Below are positions 30,559 through 38,891 of a stretch of DNA of 64,000 nt, piece after piece. The position numbers were made by a program, and so were the translations under genes. The notes beneath the pieces were generated by a model. That model saw only the letters and a list, made by a program, of their open reading frames with translations, made no database searches and had not been told where the DNA came from. The DNA comes from DATFQI01 sp963831105 (lineage in GTDB: Bacteria > Actinomycetota > Thermoleophilia > Solirubrobacterales > Solirubrobacteraceae), in NCBI GenBank assembly GCA_963831105.1, contig CAWHOS010000010.1:558001-622000 (forward strand). The letters run 5' to 3'. The number at the start of each line of letters is the position of its first letter. Within the stretch, counting starts at the first letter, position 1.

Positions 30559-31625
30559 CCGACGAGCAGGAACCCTGGGACGACGCCTGGTGGGAGGAGG
30601 ACACCACCCCCTCCAAGATCGAGGCGGCGCTGCGCGAGATGCTCGCCACGCGCCACCACGAGTCGCACGCGTTCGTCCCCGCCCGGGTCCTGAACCTCGT
30701 CGTGATCGCCGACCGCGAGTACCGCGGCGAGATCCAGAACCGCCTCCAGCGCGTCGGGCGCTACCACCCGTCGCGGCTCGTGCTGTGCTCGGTCAGCGAG
30801 GGGAAGGAGAACATCGACGCGCGGGTGGAGATCGGCACCTCGCAGTTCGCCGGACCCGGCCACATCGCCGTCGGCCGCGAGCGGATCGGCCTGCACATCG
30901 GGCCCAAGCACCTGGACAAGCTCGACACGATCGTCGACCCGCTGCTCGTCCCCGACCTCGCGACCGTCGTGTGGGCGCCGCACGGCCACGCGGAGGGCGT
31001 CGACGCGCTGCGCCGGCTCGCGCAGATCGTGCTGCTGGACTCCCAGGACGAGCCGACCGTGGGCGCGGGCCTGGCCCGCTCCGCCGACCTCTCGCAGAAC
31101 GCCTACGTGGTCGACCTCGCGTGGCTGCGCTCGACGCCGTGGCGCGAGCGGATCGCCGCCGCCTTCGACCCGAAGGTGGAGCGCTCGCAGCTGGCCGCGA
31201 TCGCGTCCGTGACCGTCCGCCACCGCGAGGACTCGCTCGCCGCCGCGGTGCTCTTCTGCGGCTGGATGAGCTCGCGGCTGGGCTGGCGGCCCGAGTCGCT
31301 CGGCCACAGCGGCGGCTCGTACCTCGGGCACGCGCGGGCCAAGCGCTCGGAGGTCAAGATCTGCCTGGAGTCGGCCAACCAGAACGCGCCCGGGCTGGCC
31401 GGCGTGACGATCGAGACCGCGTCCGGCGAGGCGATCTCGCTCGATCGCTCGCCCGGCGGCCTGCGCTCGCTGCGGCGCGCACGCGACGGCGCGGAGGAGT
31501 CCTGGACCGTGCTGGGCGCCTCGCGCGGCGAGAGCGGCATCCTCGGCGAGGGCGTCCGCCAGGCGCTGCTGCGCGATCCCACCTACCTGCCCGCGCTGAA
31601 CTGCGCGCGAGCGTTCGTCGCGTGA
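30555..31625 (+). CDS. opcA: Glucose-6-phosphate dehydrogenase assembly protein OpcA
   Basis: A 356-residue OpcA, which in cyanobacteria and actinobacteria supports assembly and activity of G6PDH. Characteristic parts are EPWDDAWWEEDTTPSKIEAA at the N-terminus, LNLVVIADREYRGEIQNRL, the pair PLLVPDLATVVWAPHGHAEG and CGWMSSRLGWRP. The frame is intact. The GTG start overlaps the zwf stop, and its own stop overlaps the pgl GTG. Its place directly after zwf is the standard actinobacterial and cyanobacterial arrangement. Confidence 0.94.
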   Translation: MTDEQEPWDDAWWEEDTTPSKIEAALREMLATRHHESHAFVPARVLNLVVIADREYRGEIQNRLQRVGRYHPSRLVLCSVSEGKENIDARVEIGTSQFAGPGHIAVGRERIGLHIGPKHLDKLDTIVDPLLVPDLATVVWAPHGHAEGVDALRRLAQIVLLDSQDEPTVGAGLARSADLSQNAYVVDLAWLRSTPWRERIAAAFDPKVERSQLAAIASVTVRHREDSLAAAVLFCGWMSSRLGWRPESLGHSGGSYLGHARAKRSEVKICLESANQNAPGLAGVTIETASGEAISLDRSPGGLRSLRRARDGAEESWTVLGASRGESGILGEGVRQALLRDPTYLPALNCARAFVA

Positions 31626-32305
31626 GCGGCGAGATCCGGGTCTCCGAGGACCCCGCGGCGGAGGTCGCGGAGCGCCTCACCGAGGTGGCCGGCGCCGGCG
31701 GCCACGTCGTGCTGACGGGCGGCTCCTCGCCCAAGCGCGCCTACGAGCTCGCGGCCGAGCGCGACGGCGACTGGAGCGGCGCCACCGTCTGGTTCACCGA
31801 CGAGCGCTGCGTGCCGCCCGACGATCCCGACTCCAACTACGGGATGGCCGACCGGTCGCTGCTGTCGCAGCTCTCCGCGGGGCCGCAGGTCGTGCGGATG
31901 GAGGGCGAGCTCGGGCCGGACGCGGGCTCGGGCGCCTACGAGGCCGAGATCCGCGAGCGCGTGGGCGGCGAGCCGCGCTGGAACCTGCTGCTGCTCGGCA
32001 TGGGGCCCGACGGCCACGTCGCGTCGCTGTTCCCCGGCAAGCCCGAGCTCGAGGAGCGCTCGCGGCTCGCCGTCGGCGTGCCGCTGGCCGGGATGGCGCC
32101 GCAGGTGCCGCGCATCACGCTGACCATGCCCGCGCTCTGCTCCGCGCGCGAGGCGATCCTGCTGATCACGGGCGAGAACAAGGCCGCGACGGTCGCGCGC
32201 GTGTTCGGGCCCGACGGCGACCGCTCGCTCCCGGCCGCCCTGGTCGAGCTGCGTTACGGGACGCTGACCGTGCTCCTCGACGAGGCCGCGGCGTCGCAGC
32301 TGTGA
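31622..32305 (+). CDS. pgl: 6-phosphogluconolactonase
   Basis: Hydrolyses 6-phosphogluconolactone, the product of Zwf. It is a 227-residue DevB/SOL-type enzyme. Conserved blocks are VVLTGGSSPKRAYELAA, VWFTDERCVPPDDPDSNYGM, LLLLGMGPDGHVASLFPG and ITLTMPAL. The GTG start overlaps the opcA stop and the stop overlaps the glk GTG, so coupling runs through the whole operon. The frame is intact and the length normal. Confidence 0.95.
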   Translation: MSGEIRVSEDPAAEVAERLTEVAGAGGHVVLTGGSSPKRAYELAAERDGDWSGATVWFTDERCVPPDDPDSNYGMADRSLLSQLSAGPQVVRMEGELGPDAGSGAYEAEIRERVGGEPRWNLLLLGMGPDGHVASLFPGKPELEERSRLAVGVPLAGMAPQVPRITLTMPALCSAREAILLITGENKAATVARVFGPDGDRSLPAALVELRYGTLTVLLDEAAASQL

Positions 32306-33274
32306 GCGACCGCTTCATCGGCCTCGACGTCGGGGGCACAAAGATCGCGTCCGCGACGCTGGGATGAGGGCGGGCTGTCCGAGAGCGTGCTCGTGGAGAC
32401 CTCGCTCGAGGACCGCGACGCGCTGATCGACCAGCTCGTGTCCGCGATCGAGGGGTTGCGCGACGACGACGTGCGCGCGGTCGGCGTCGGCGTGCCCTCG
32501 GTGGTCGACTTCGCGACGGGCCGGATCCGCTCGAGCGTGAACATCCCGCTGGAGGACGTGCCGCTGCGCGAGCTGCTCACGGAGCGCGTCGGGCTGCCGG
32601 TGTTCGTCGACAACGACGCGTCGTGCGCGGCGCTGGCCGAGGCGTTCGAGGGCGGCGAGCTCACGTGCCCGCACCTCGTGATGTTCACGATCGGCACGGG
32701 GGTCGGCGGCGGGACGGTGCTCGGCGGCACGGTCTACCGCGGCGCGACGGGCGCGGCCCCGGAGATCGGCCACCAGATCATCGGGCTGGACCTCTCCGAG
32801 GGCGACTCCTCGCCGGAGTCCGACTTCCCGCAGCCGGGCTCGCTGGAGGCGCTCGCGTCGGGCCGGGCCCTGGACGGCTTGGCCCTGGCCGCCGCCGAGC
32901 GCGACCCGGACTCGTTCCTCGGCCGCCGGCTGTCCGCCGACGGCGAGGTCACCGGCCACGACGCCGTCGACGGCGCCAAGGAGGGCGACGAGGAGGCGCT
33001 GCGCTGCCTGCGCATCCTGGGCGAGCGGCTGGGCGTCGGCATCGCCAACGCGATCAACCTCTACGACCCGCTGGAGGTGGTGATCGGCGGCGGTGTCTCC
33101 ACCGCGGGCGATCTGCTGCTGAAGCCGGCCGAGGCGGTCGCCTTCCGGCACGTGCTGCCCGGCGTGGGGTCCAAGACGAAGATCCGCTTGGCGCGCCACG
33201 GCCCGCGGGCCGGCGTGCTCGGCGCGGCGCTGATGGCCGCGCAGGAATACCGATCGAAGGAGGGCGGCTCGTGA
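32302..33274 (+). CDS. glk: ROK-family glucokinase (frame broken once)
   Basis: Phosphorylates glucose with ATP to supply the operon. It has about 323 residues. The start FIGLDVGGTKIASATL holds the ATP phosphate-1 motif. The frame then breaks at a GGG run (32361-32363), where one extra G creates a TGA. The rest reads in one frame: VFVDNDASCAALAEA, the ROK signature around LVMFTIGTGVGGGTVLGG and APEIGHQII. The second Cys-zinc cluster of many ROK kinases is absent (LDLSEGDSSPESDFPQPGSL replaces it), so zinc binding is doubtful. It overlaps both neighbours by four bases. Confidence 0.88.
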
Positions 33275-33730
33275 AGATCGCCTGCGCGTTCGACCATGCC
33301 GGCGTGCCGCTGCGGCAGTTCGTGTTCGACACGCTGCAGGCGCTCGGCCACGAGGCCGTCGACCTCGGCGTGTCTTCTACAGACCCGGTCGACTACCCGG
33401 ACGTCGCCCGCCGCGCCGCCGAGATCGTGCTCTCCGGCGAGGCTTCGCGGGCCGTCATCGTCTGCGGCTCGGGCGCCGGCGTGGCGATCGCGGCCTGCAA
33501 GTTCCCGGGCATCCGCGCCTTCGTCGGGCCACGACACCTACACGGCCCACCAGGCCGTCGAGCACGACGACGGCAACGTGCTCTGCATGGGCGGGCGCGT
33601 GATCGGGCCTTTGATCGCGGCCGAGGTGCTGGCGGCGTTCTGTGCCGCTTCGTTCACGGGCGAGGAGCGCCATGTCCGGCGGTTGGCGAAGATCGCCGCG
33701 ATCGAGCAGGAGTTCGCTCCCGGCGCCTAG
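33271..33730 (+). CDS. rpiB: RpiB/LacA/LacB-family sugar-phosphate isomerase (frame broken once)
   Basis: Probably ribose-5-phosphate isomerase B, joining the oxidative and non-oxidative pentose phosphate branches. It has about 152 residues. The N-terminus IACAFDHAGVPLRQFVFDTL holds the substrate Asp-His, and the anion-hole loop VIVCGSGAGVAIAACKFPGI includes the catalytic Cys. The frame breaks near 33527, after which HDTYTAHQAVEHDDGNVLCM and MGGRVIGPLIAAEVL continue. It is the last gene of the operon; its TAG lies in the left arm of a strong structured 3' region. Confidence 0.9.
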
Positions 33731-33822
33731 GCGCCTGCCGGGACGGACCCTTGTGGGGTCGCCCGGGACGTACGCCACCCTCGTTGGGCTGCCTTAGTGG
33801 GGGCAGCTACCGGCAGGCGCCT
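33729..33822 (+). ncRNA. Candidate structured RNA or 3' element after rpiB
   Basis: A perfect 13-base closing stem (33729-33741 with 33810-33822) encloses two perfect hairpins. One is GACCC-TTGTG-GGGTC (33746-33760) and the other GCTGCC-TTAGTGGG-GGCAGC (33788-33807). The two hairpins share a CCTT-GTGGGG-like loop sequence. The closed multi-branch shape is more elaborate than a simple terminator. It may be a 3'-end-derived RNA, an attenuator or an RNA-stability element. I recognise no known class. Confidence 0.5.
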
Positions 33823-33920
33823 GGGCCTGTGGTCTGTTTCCGTTGGCGTTGGTCGGCGGGCCCGGCTCAACGATCGCTGCTTCGCCGACGGTTCGCGAGA
33901 CCTCCCCGCAACTTCGGCAT

Positions 33921-33965
33921 CGAGCGGTCGATTGTTCAGGCTCAGCCTGAAGAATCGACCGCTCG
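33921..33965. repeat. 45-bp palindromic element, copy B
   Basis: The 22-base arms around a central C have a single mismatch. The outer part CGAGCGGTCGATT and its complement AATCGACCGCTCG equal copy A; the core is TTCAGGCTCAGCCTGAA. It lies 46 bases before the APH-like kinase start. Confidence 0.85.
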
Positions 33966-34010
33966 CGCACGCCGGGAGCTGTGCGCGGGCGGATGCAGCA
34001 TGCTCCGGGT

Positions 34011-34934
34011 ATGGCTGCGCTCGAAGTGGTGGATGGGGTCTGCCGTTCGGTGATCGGCTCGGGTGTGCGTCAGCTGCTGTTCCGGTCGAAGGCGGTGGGA
34101 GATGTCTTCGGCGTTCGACTGGCGGACGGCAGTCGGGTGGTGGTGAAGCTCCATCAGCCGCGCGAGGAGCCCGAGACCCTGGCAGCCGTCCTCGAGGTCC
34201 AAGCCCACCATCACCGCGTCGGGTTCCCGTGTCCCGAGCCGCTGGGCGGTCCGGTCGCGGTCGCCGATCGGTACGCGACGTTCGAGGCGCTCGTCGACGA
34301 CGGCGAGCCGGGCGATACGCACGAGCCCGGCCGGCGGCGGCTCGTGGCGGAGGCGCTCGCCGAGCACCTGGAGATCGCGCGGGCCTGCGGGCTGCCGGCG
34401 GCGCTCCGGCGGGGCTGGAACGCCTATCCGACGGATCGCCTCTGGCCGTCGGAAGCTCATGATCCTCGCCTCGACCTCGCCGGCACCGGCGCGGGCGCGG
34501 AGTGGATCGACGCGTTCGCCGCCCGCGTCAAGCCGACCGCCATGCGCGATGCGCTGCCGGTGCTCGGGCACCTGGACTGGAGCGGCAAGCACTTCCGGTT
34601 CGCGGAGGACCGCATCACCGTCGTCTACGACTGGGACAGCGTCCGCGTCGCGACGGGGGCCGTCATCGTCGGCAACGCCGCGTTCAGCTTCACCGCCAAC
34701 TGGGACCTCCCCGGAGTCGACCCGGCCCCCGAGCCCGGCGAGGTCGGCGCGTTCATCGACGACTACGACGCCGCCCGCGGCAGCCGCCTGACGCGCCGCG
34801 AGCGCGCGCAGATCGTCGCGTGCGGCGCGTACCTCATGGCCTACGTCGCCCGCTGCGAGCACGCGAACGGCGATCCCGACGGCTCCTACACCCGGGCGCT
34901 CCGTCAGCACGGCAGCCGCTATCTGCGCGTCTGA
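34011..34934 (+). CDS. Aminoglycoside phosphotransferase-like kinase
   Basis: A protein-kinase-fold small-molecule kinase of about 307 residues. The N-lobe Lys is probably in SRVVVKLHQP. The catalytic loop reads LGHLDWSGKHFRF (HxD present, with the usual downstream Asn position occupied by His), and the metal-binding motif is VVYDWDSV. The APH/ChoK superfamily phosphorylates antibiotics, choline or sugars; the odd catalytic loop makes antibiotic resistance no more than one option. ATG 34011 begins the homologous part, but GTG 33981 and ATG 33993 are possible. The stop overlaps the next ATG (TGATG). Confidence 0.78.
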   Translation: MAALEVVDGVCRSVIGSGVRQLLFRSKAVGDVFGVRLADGSRVVVKLHQPREEPETLAAVLEVQAHHHRVGFPCPEPLGGPVAVADRYATFEALVDDGEPGDTHEPGRRRLVAEALAEHLEIARACGLPAALRRGWNAYPTDRLWPSEAHDPRLDLAGTGAGAEWIDAFAARVKPTAMRDALPVLGHLDWSGKHFRFAEDRITVVYDWDSVRVATGAVIVGNAAFSFTANWDLPGVDPAPEPGEVGAFIDDYDAARGSRLTRRERAQIVACGAYLMAYVARCEHANGDPDGSYTRALRQHGSRYLRV

Positions 34935-35350
34935 TGCCTATGGACCGGCTTGTCTCGTTGCTGCGCTCTGGCACCGTCAACGGGGTCGGGATCGGCTCCG
35001 ACGAGGCTGAGGTCCGCGGTCTGCTCGGCGATCCGGACGACGTGAGCAGGACCAGACCGCTGGTGTGGAAGTACGGGCCGCTCGAGCTCGCCTTCGAGAG
35101 CTCGCGCGTGGTCACGGTCGTGTTGACGGCCGAGGGGGACGTCGATCCCGCCTGGGATCGCGACACCGACCGCGAGCGGGTGGAGTGGGTGCTCGCCGCC
35201 ATGCGTGTGGATTTCGAGCCCGAGCCAGAGCTGACCTTCGGGTCGCAGACGGCCTTGCGGGCAGGCCTCTCAGGCGCAGTGCTGATCTTCGACACGGACC
35301 GCGATGACCGTCTCGTGAAGGCGGTCGTGACGACGAGCGGAGGTACATGA
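34934..35350 (+). CDS. Hypothetical protein, 138 residues
   Basis: No family recognised with confidence. It is acidic, soluble and without signal or membrane segment. The segment VGIGSDEAEVRGLLGDPDDV followed by LVWKYGPLELAFES resembles the helix-strand pattern of small BamE/SMPA-like or immunity-type folds, but this is only a shape impression. It starts inside the stop of the kinase gene, and its stop overlaps the next small gene, so three genes are translated as a unit. Confidence 0.6.
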   Translation: MPMDRLVSLLRSGTVNGVGIGSDEAEVRGLLGDPDDVSRTRPLVWKYGPLELAFESSRVVTVVLTAEGDVDPAWDRDTDRERVEWVLAAMRVDFEPEPELTFGSQTALRAGLSGAVLIFDTDRDDRLVKAVVTTSGGT

Positions 35351-35647
35351 CGATGGCCGAGCTGTCGCCGGCACGAACGGCTCCGGGTCATCGCGCCGGA
35401 CGTCGGCGACCTGTACATGTGGACGCGCGACTACGGGACGTACGGCGACGTCGAGCTGGTGATCCCGCCGGGAGCGCCGGCGGAGTGGACTATCGACACG
35501 GTCGACGTGCTCGACGGCAGCAAGAGCGTCGACGTCGAGATGTGGACGAAGCAGGAAGGCCGCTCCGACCTCACCCTCGAGCTGGAGCTACGAGAGGTCG
35601 CTCCCGGCGAGTGGGAGCCGCGGATCCTGAACCTGCACGTCATGTGA
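35347..35647 (+). CDS. Hypothetical small protein (frame probably broken once)
   Basis: The ATG at 35347 overlaps the previous stop (ATGA). After about eight residues the reading shifts near 35370 into HERLRVIAPDVGDLYMWTRD and then VELVIPPGAPAEWTIDTVDV to the stop, giving about 100 residues. The second part is rich in beta strands and acidic. I do not recognise the family. The overlap with the preceding gene, and the absence of any other good start in the second frame, support joining the two frames. Confidence 0.5.
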
Positions 35648-35693
35648 ACTCAGAGCGTCGCCTACCTGTCGGCGCCACGACCACCTGCTGCAT

Positions 35694-36070
35694 CGGGCCT
35701 GGCGGCGTGCGAGCACGACGCCTGGGCCGCGGGCCACGCCGGCACCGGTCTGGACGCCGTGGTCCGCAACGTCTGCAACCGCCTGGGTGGGTTCGAGCCC
35801 GGGATCCGCCACCGCAGCGACGACGGGCTCGTGCTCAGCGCGCTGGTGGCCTCGGGCCGCGCGGTGACGCTGCTCCCCGCGCTGCTCGCCCCCGCGATGC
35901 CGCAGATCACTGCGCGCCGGCTGCGGGAGGAGCGCCTGCAGCGCACGATCTTCACGGCCACCCGCACGACGGCGAGCGACGCTCCGGCGGTGCTCGCCGT
36001 CCGCAGTGCGATCGGCGAGACCGCACGGAAGGTCGCTGCGCGGCGCGGCGACCTCGCGCTGCTGGCCTAG
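35694..36070 (+). pseudogene. Remnant of a LysR-type regulator (C-terminal part only)
   Basis: About 125 residues of the effector-binding domain: DAWAAGHAGTGLDAVVRNVC, LGGFEPGIRHRSDDGLVLSA and ASGRAVTLLPALLAPAMP, which match the second half of LysR regulators. The helix-turn-helix and first lobe are absent. Upstream sequence is unrelated and there is no ribosome site. It is therefore a truncated gene rather than a functional regulator. The stop overlaps the convergent SRPBCC stop by four bases. Confidence 0.65.
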
Positions 36071-36513
36071 GCGGCGAGCGGGGCGCCCTCGAGCACCTGC
36101 TTGAGCGTCGCGACGTTCTGCGCGAACTGCTTGCGCAGCACGCGAGCGAGCAGCGGCTCCATCAGCCGGGTCGGCCCGCTGAGCTTGCCGTGGGCGCGGA
36201 AGCTCAGGCGGGTGCCGCCGTCGGCGGGCTCGAAGGTCATGTGGCCGTGGATCGGCGTGCCCTCCTTGACCTCGAGCGCGAAGACGCGGTCGGGCACGTA
36301 CTCGACGACCTCGACGACGGACTCGAGCTCCTTGCCGCCGGGCGCGCGGTGGACCTCGCGCAGGCGGCTGCCGACGCCGTAGGGGCCGGCGTCCTCGCGC
36401 GTGGCGGAGACGGTGTTGGTCTGCCAGCTGGAGAGCCGGTCCGGGTCGATCGCGTAGGCGAAGACCTCGTGGACGGGACGGGCGATCTGCGTCTCGACGG
36501 TGAAATCGATCAT
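36067..36513 (-). CDS. SRPBCC-family protein (polyketide cyclase/START-like)
   Basis: A 148-residue helix-grip protein. It begins MIDFTVETQIARPVHEVFAY and includes VEVVEYVPDRVFALEVKEGT and HMTFEPADGGTRLSFRAHGK, the standard SRPBCC layout with a hydrophobic ligand cavity. The ligand is unknown. AAGGA lies 7 bases before the ATG. The ATG overlaps the TetR stop (ATGA), so the two are co-transcribed, and the TetR protein probably controls both. Confidence 0.88.
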   Translation of the reverse strand: MIDFTVETQIARPVHEVFAYAIDPDRLSSWQTNTVSATREDAGPYGVGSRLREVHRAPGGKELESVVEVVEYVPDRVFALEVKEGTPIHGHMTFEPADGGTRLSFRAHGKLSGPTRLMEPLLARVLRKQFAQNVATLKQVLEGAPLAA

Positions 36514-37085
36514 GGGGAGTTCCTTTGGGGGGTTCGGACGAGGGACCACCAGGTGTCGAAGGCCTGCTGCCGCCACTGCGGGCCGGTGTCCTCGCCCGCG
36601 AACGCGCGGGCGAGCAGGGGGCCGGCCAGCAGGTCCAGCGCCGCCATGGAGGAGATGTCGGCGCGGATGTCACCGCGAGCCTGGCCGCGCTCGATCGCGG
36701 CCTGCACGGCCGCGCGGCGCGGGAGCAGCACGCTGCGCCGGAACGCCTCGATCAGCTCGGGGTGGCGTTCCTGCTCGGCGATCAGGCCGCCGATCAGCCC
36801 GACGTAGTCCGGCGCATCGGTGGGGAAGCCGCGATCGACGCCCGACCACAGCTCGGCGCGCGTGTCGCCGAGGTCGGGCAGCTCGAGCTGCGGCAGCTGG
36901 CTGTCGATCACGGAGGCGACGAGCGCGGCCTTGTCGCGGAAGCGGCGGTAGATCGCGGGCTTGCCGACGCCCGCGACGCTCGCCACCGCCTCCATGCTCA
37001 TCCGGGCGAACCCGCGCTCCCGCAGGAGCGTGAGCGTCGCCTCCGTGATGGCCCGGTCGATGGTGGGGTCGAGTGGTCGGGCCAT
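36510..37085 (-). CDS. TetR-family regulator
   Basis: A 191-residue repressor. The DNA-binding domain spans about residues 7-55 (RAITEATLTLLRERGFARMS and AVASVAGVGKPAIYRRFRDK). The C-terminal domain is of the TetR_C_11-like type (QLELPDLGDTRAELWSGVDR). ATG 37085 is preferred to an upstream TTG. A palindrome directly before the start should be its operator. It is translationally coupled to the SRPBCC gene. Confidence 0.92.
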   Translation of the reverse strand: MARPLDPTIDRAITEATLTLLRERGFARMSMEAVASVAGVGKPAIYRRFRDKAALVASVIDSQLPQLELPDLGDTRAELWSGVDRGFPTDAPDYVGLIGGLIAEQERHPELIEAFRRSVLLPRRAAVQAAIERGQARGDIRADISSMAALDLLAGPLLARAFAGEDTGPQWRQQAFDTWWSLVRTPQRNSP

Positions 37086-37093
37086 GCGCAAAC

Positions 37094-37116
37094 CATAACG
37101 TTACCGTTACGTAATG
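37094..37116. promoter_or_regulatory. Palindromic operator upstream of tetR-SRPBCC
   Basis: CATAACGTTAC and GTTACGTAATG are imperfect inverted arms around a central C, beginning 8 bases upstream of the TetR ATG. The AACGTTAC/GTTACGT pattern is a common TetR-type site. It is an AT-rich island in a GC-rich region, consistent with promoter overlap and autoregulation. Confidence 0.6.
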
Positions 37117-37213
37117 TCAACGGCTCACGCGCTGCGTCGGTATCTTCACCATTTCGTCTCGATCGAGACGGGCTCCCACGGGCCGAAGCTGACGATCAGG
37201 CCGATGCTGCTGG

Positions 37214-38119
37214 CTAGTGCGGCGCCGGGAGGGCCGGCTCCTCGTCGGGCTCGGGCGGCGCCTCTCGGGTCTGCATCACGATCGCGGCGATCACGATCGC
37301 TCCGCCGACGAGCGTGAGCGTGCTCGGGCGCTCGTCGAGCGCGAGCCAGACCCAGAGCGGGCCGAGGACGACCTCGAGCAGCGTGATCAGGCCGACCTGC
37401 GCTGCCGGGATCAGCCGCGCCCCCACCGTGAGCAGCGCGAACCCGAGGCCGATCTGGCCGATGCCGAGCGCGGCCAGCCAGCCGAGGTCGTCGGCGGAGA
37501 TCTCGCCGGGCGTCGCGAACGGCAGGAACGCCACGACGAGGATGACCTGCGAGAGGCACGTGGCGGGCGCCATCGAGACGTCGTGGCGCCAGCGGGTGAT
37601 CACGACCATCACCGCGAACGCGAGCGCGGCGAGGAACGCGAGGCTGTCACCGGCCAGGCTGCCCTCGCCCGGGGCGCCGAGCATCACCGTCACGCCGACC
37701 AGCGCGAGCGCCATCGCCTGCGCGGTGCGCCGCGTGATCGGCTCGCCGAGCGCGATCCGCGCGAGCAGCGCGGCGAGCACGGGGGAGACGGCGAGGATGA
37801 ACAGCACGCGCGCGACGCTCGAGTAGTTGAGCGCCGAGATGAAGCTGCCGGCCGCGGTCGCCACGCAGAACGCGACCGCGAGGCCGGCAACCCCGATCGA
37901 CCGGAACGACTCGACGACGCGGCCGCGCTCGACGAACGCGACGTAGGCGAGCAGCGCGGCGGCGGCGAACACGGCCCGGCCGAACACCTGCGTCGGCGTG
38001 TCCAGCGTGAGTTGGCGCTGGAGCACGCCGGCCGTCGACCACGCGATCGCGGCGAGCGCGACGTAGACCTGCCCGCGCCGGCGCAGTGAGGGATCGAGCG
38101 CCAGGGTCGCGGTCGTCAC
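37214..38119 (-). CDS. DMT-superfamily (EamA) transporter
   Basis: About 301 residues with ten hydrophobic helices in two EamA repeats. The first repeat starts VYVALAAIAWSTAGVLQRQL; the second includes LAFLAALAFAVMVVITRWRH and ends near LTLVGGAIVIAAIVMQ. It probably exports or imports small metabolites across the inner membrane. GTG 38119 is preferred to ATG 38146, because the latter would share its CATG with the divergent phosphoesterase start. Either is possible. Confidence 0.85.
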   Translation of the reverse strand: MTTATLALDPSLRRRGQVYVALAAIAWSTAGVLQRQLTLDTPTQVFGRAVFAAAALLAYVAFVERGRVVESFRSIGVAGLAVAFCVATAAGSFISALNYSSVARVLFILAVSPVLAALLARIALGEPITRRTAQAMALALVGVTVMLGAPGEGSLAGDSLAFLAALAFAVMVVITRWRHDVSMAPATCLSQVILVVAFLPFATPGEISADDLGWLAALGIGQIGLGFALLTVGARLIPAAQVGLITLLEVVLGPLWVWLALDERPSTLTLVGGAIVIAAIVMQTREAPPEPDEEPALPAPH

Positions 38120-38144
38120 GCCGGTAGTGATACCGATCCCGGGC

Positions 38145-38891
38145 ATGACGCCCGAGCGGATCGCCGTCTTCGCGGACGCCCACGCGCACGCGGAGGCGCT
38201 CGAGGCCGTGATCGCCGCCGCCGACGCGAGCGGCGCCGAGGCCCTGTGGTCGCTCGGCGACATGGTGGGCGCGGGCCCCGATCCCGAGGTCGTGGTCGCC
38301 CGCACCCGGGAGCGCTGCGCGCTGGCGCTGATGGGCAACCACGACTACGGCGCGACGGGCTCCGCCGAGCCGGCCCGCTTCGGCGAGCCGGGCTCGCCCG
38401 CCGCGCGGTCGATCGAGCTCGCCCGCGAGCGGCTCGACGACGAGGCGCTCGCGTGGCTGCGCTCGCTCAAGCCCGCCGCGCGCCGCGGCGACGTGCAGTG
38501 CTGGCACGGCGGGCCGCAGAACGCCGTCCACCAGTACGTCGGCGCGTCCAACGCCGCCGCCTGCCTCGCCCTCCAGCGGGGGAGCGTCGGCCTGGTGGGC
38601 CACACCCACGCCGCCGCGGCGTGGCTGCAGACCCCGCGGGGCGCCAAGCGCGTGCCGGTCCGGGTCGGCGAGCCGCTCGAGCTCTCCGGCGGGAAGTGGC
38701 TGCTCAACCCTGGCGCCGTGGGCGCACCGGTCCCGCCGCGGCGCGGCTGGTGGGACGGGCTCGACGCGGACGCCGCCGAGGGCGCGTTCTGGCTGCAGCT
38801 CGACCTCGGGCGGCGCACCGCCACATGGCGCCGCGCCCCGTACGACCCGGCGCCGGCGCGCGAGCGGGCGCGGGCGCTCGGACTGGTCTAG
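38145..38891 (+). CDS. Metallophosphoesterase (YfcE/calcineurin-like)
   Basis: A 248-residue cytosolic phosphoesterase. Metal motifs: FADAHAHAEALEAV (D-x-H), WSLGDMVG (GD), LMGNHDYG (GNHD), WHGG and VGHTHAAA (GHTH), with LLNPGAVG at the end, which is characteristic of the YfcE/MJ0936-like group. The N-terminal Asp-x-His is DAH here. The start at 38145 is preferred to 38127. Its 3' end overlaps the convergent ligase stop by four bases. The substrate is unknown. Confidence 0.88.
   Translation: MTPERIAVFADAHAHAEALEAVIAAADASGAEALWSLGDMVGAGPDPEVVVARTRERCALALMGNHDYGATGSAEPARFGEPGSPAARSIELARERLDDEALAWLRSLKPAARRGDVQCWHGGPQNAVHQYVGASNAAACLALQRGSVGLVGHTHAAAAWLQTPRGAKRVPVRVGEPLELSGGKWLLNPGAVGAPVPPRRGWWDGLDADAAEGAFWLQLDLGRRTATWRRAPYDPAPARERARALGLV

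Noticed and set aside
26573..33730. pgi, zwf, glk and rpiB as pseudogenes
   Set aside because: All conserved motifs survive on both sides of the breaks and the operon overlaps are kept. Sequencing indels explain the data better than parallel decay of central metabolism.
33729..33822. 6C small RNA of actinobacteria in the rpiB 3' region
   Set aside because: The loops are G-rich on the transcribed strand and lack the runs of six cytosines that define 6C RNA.
34011..34934. Aminoglycoside resistance gene
   Set aside because: The fold is APH-like but the catalytic loop is atypical and there is no resistance context; the name would overstate the evidence.
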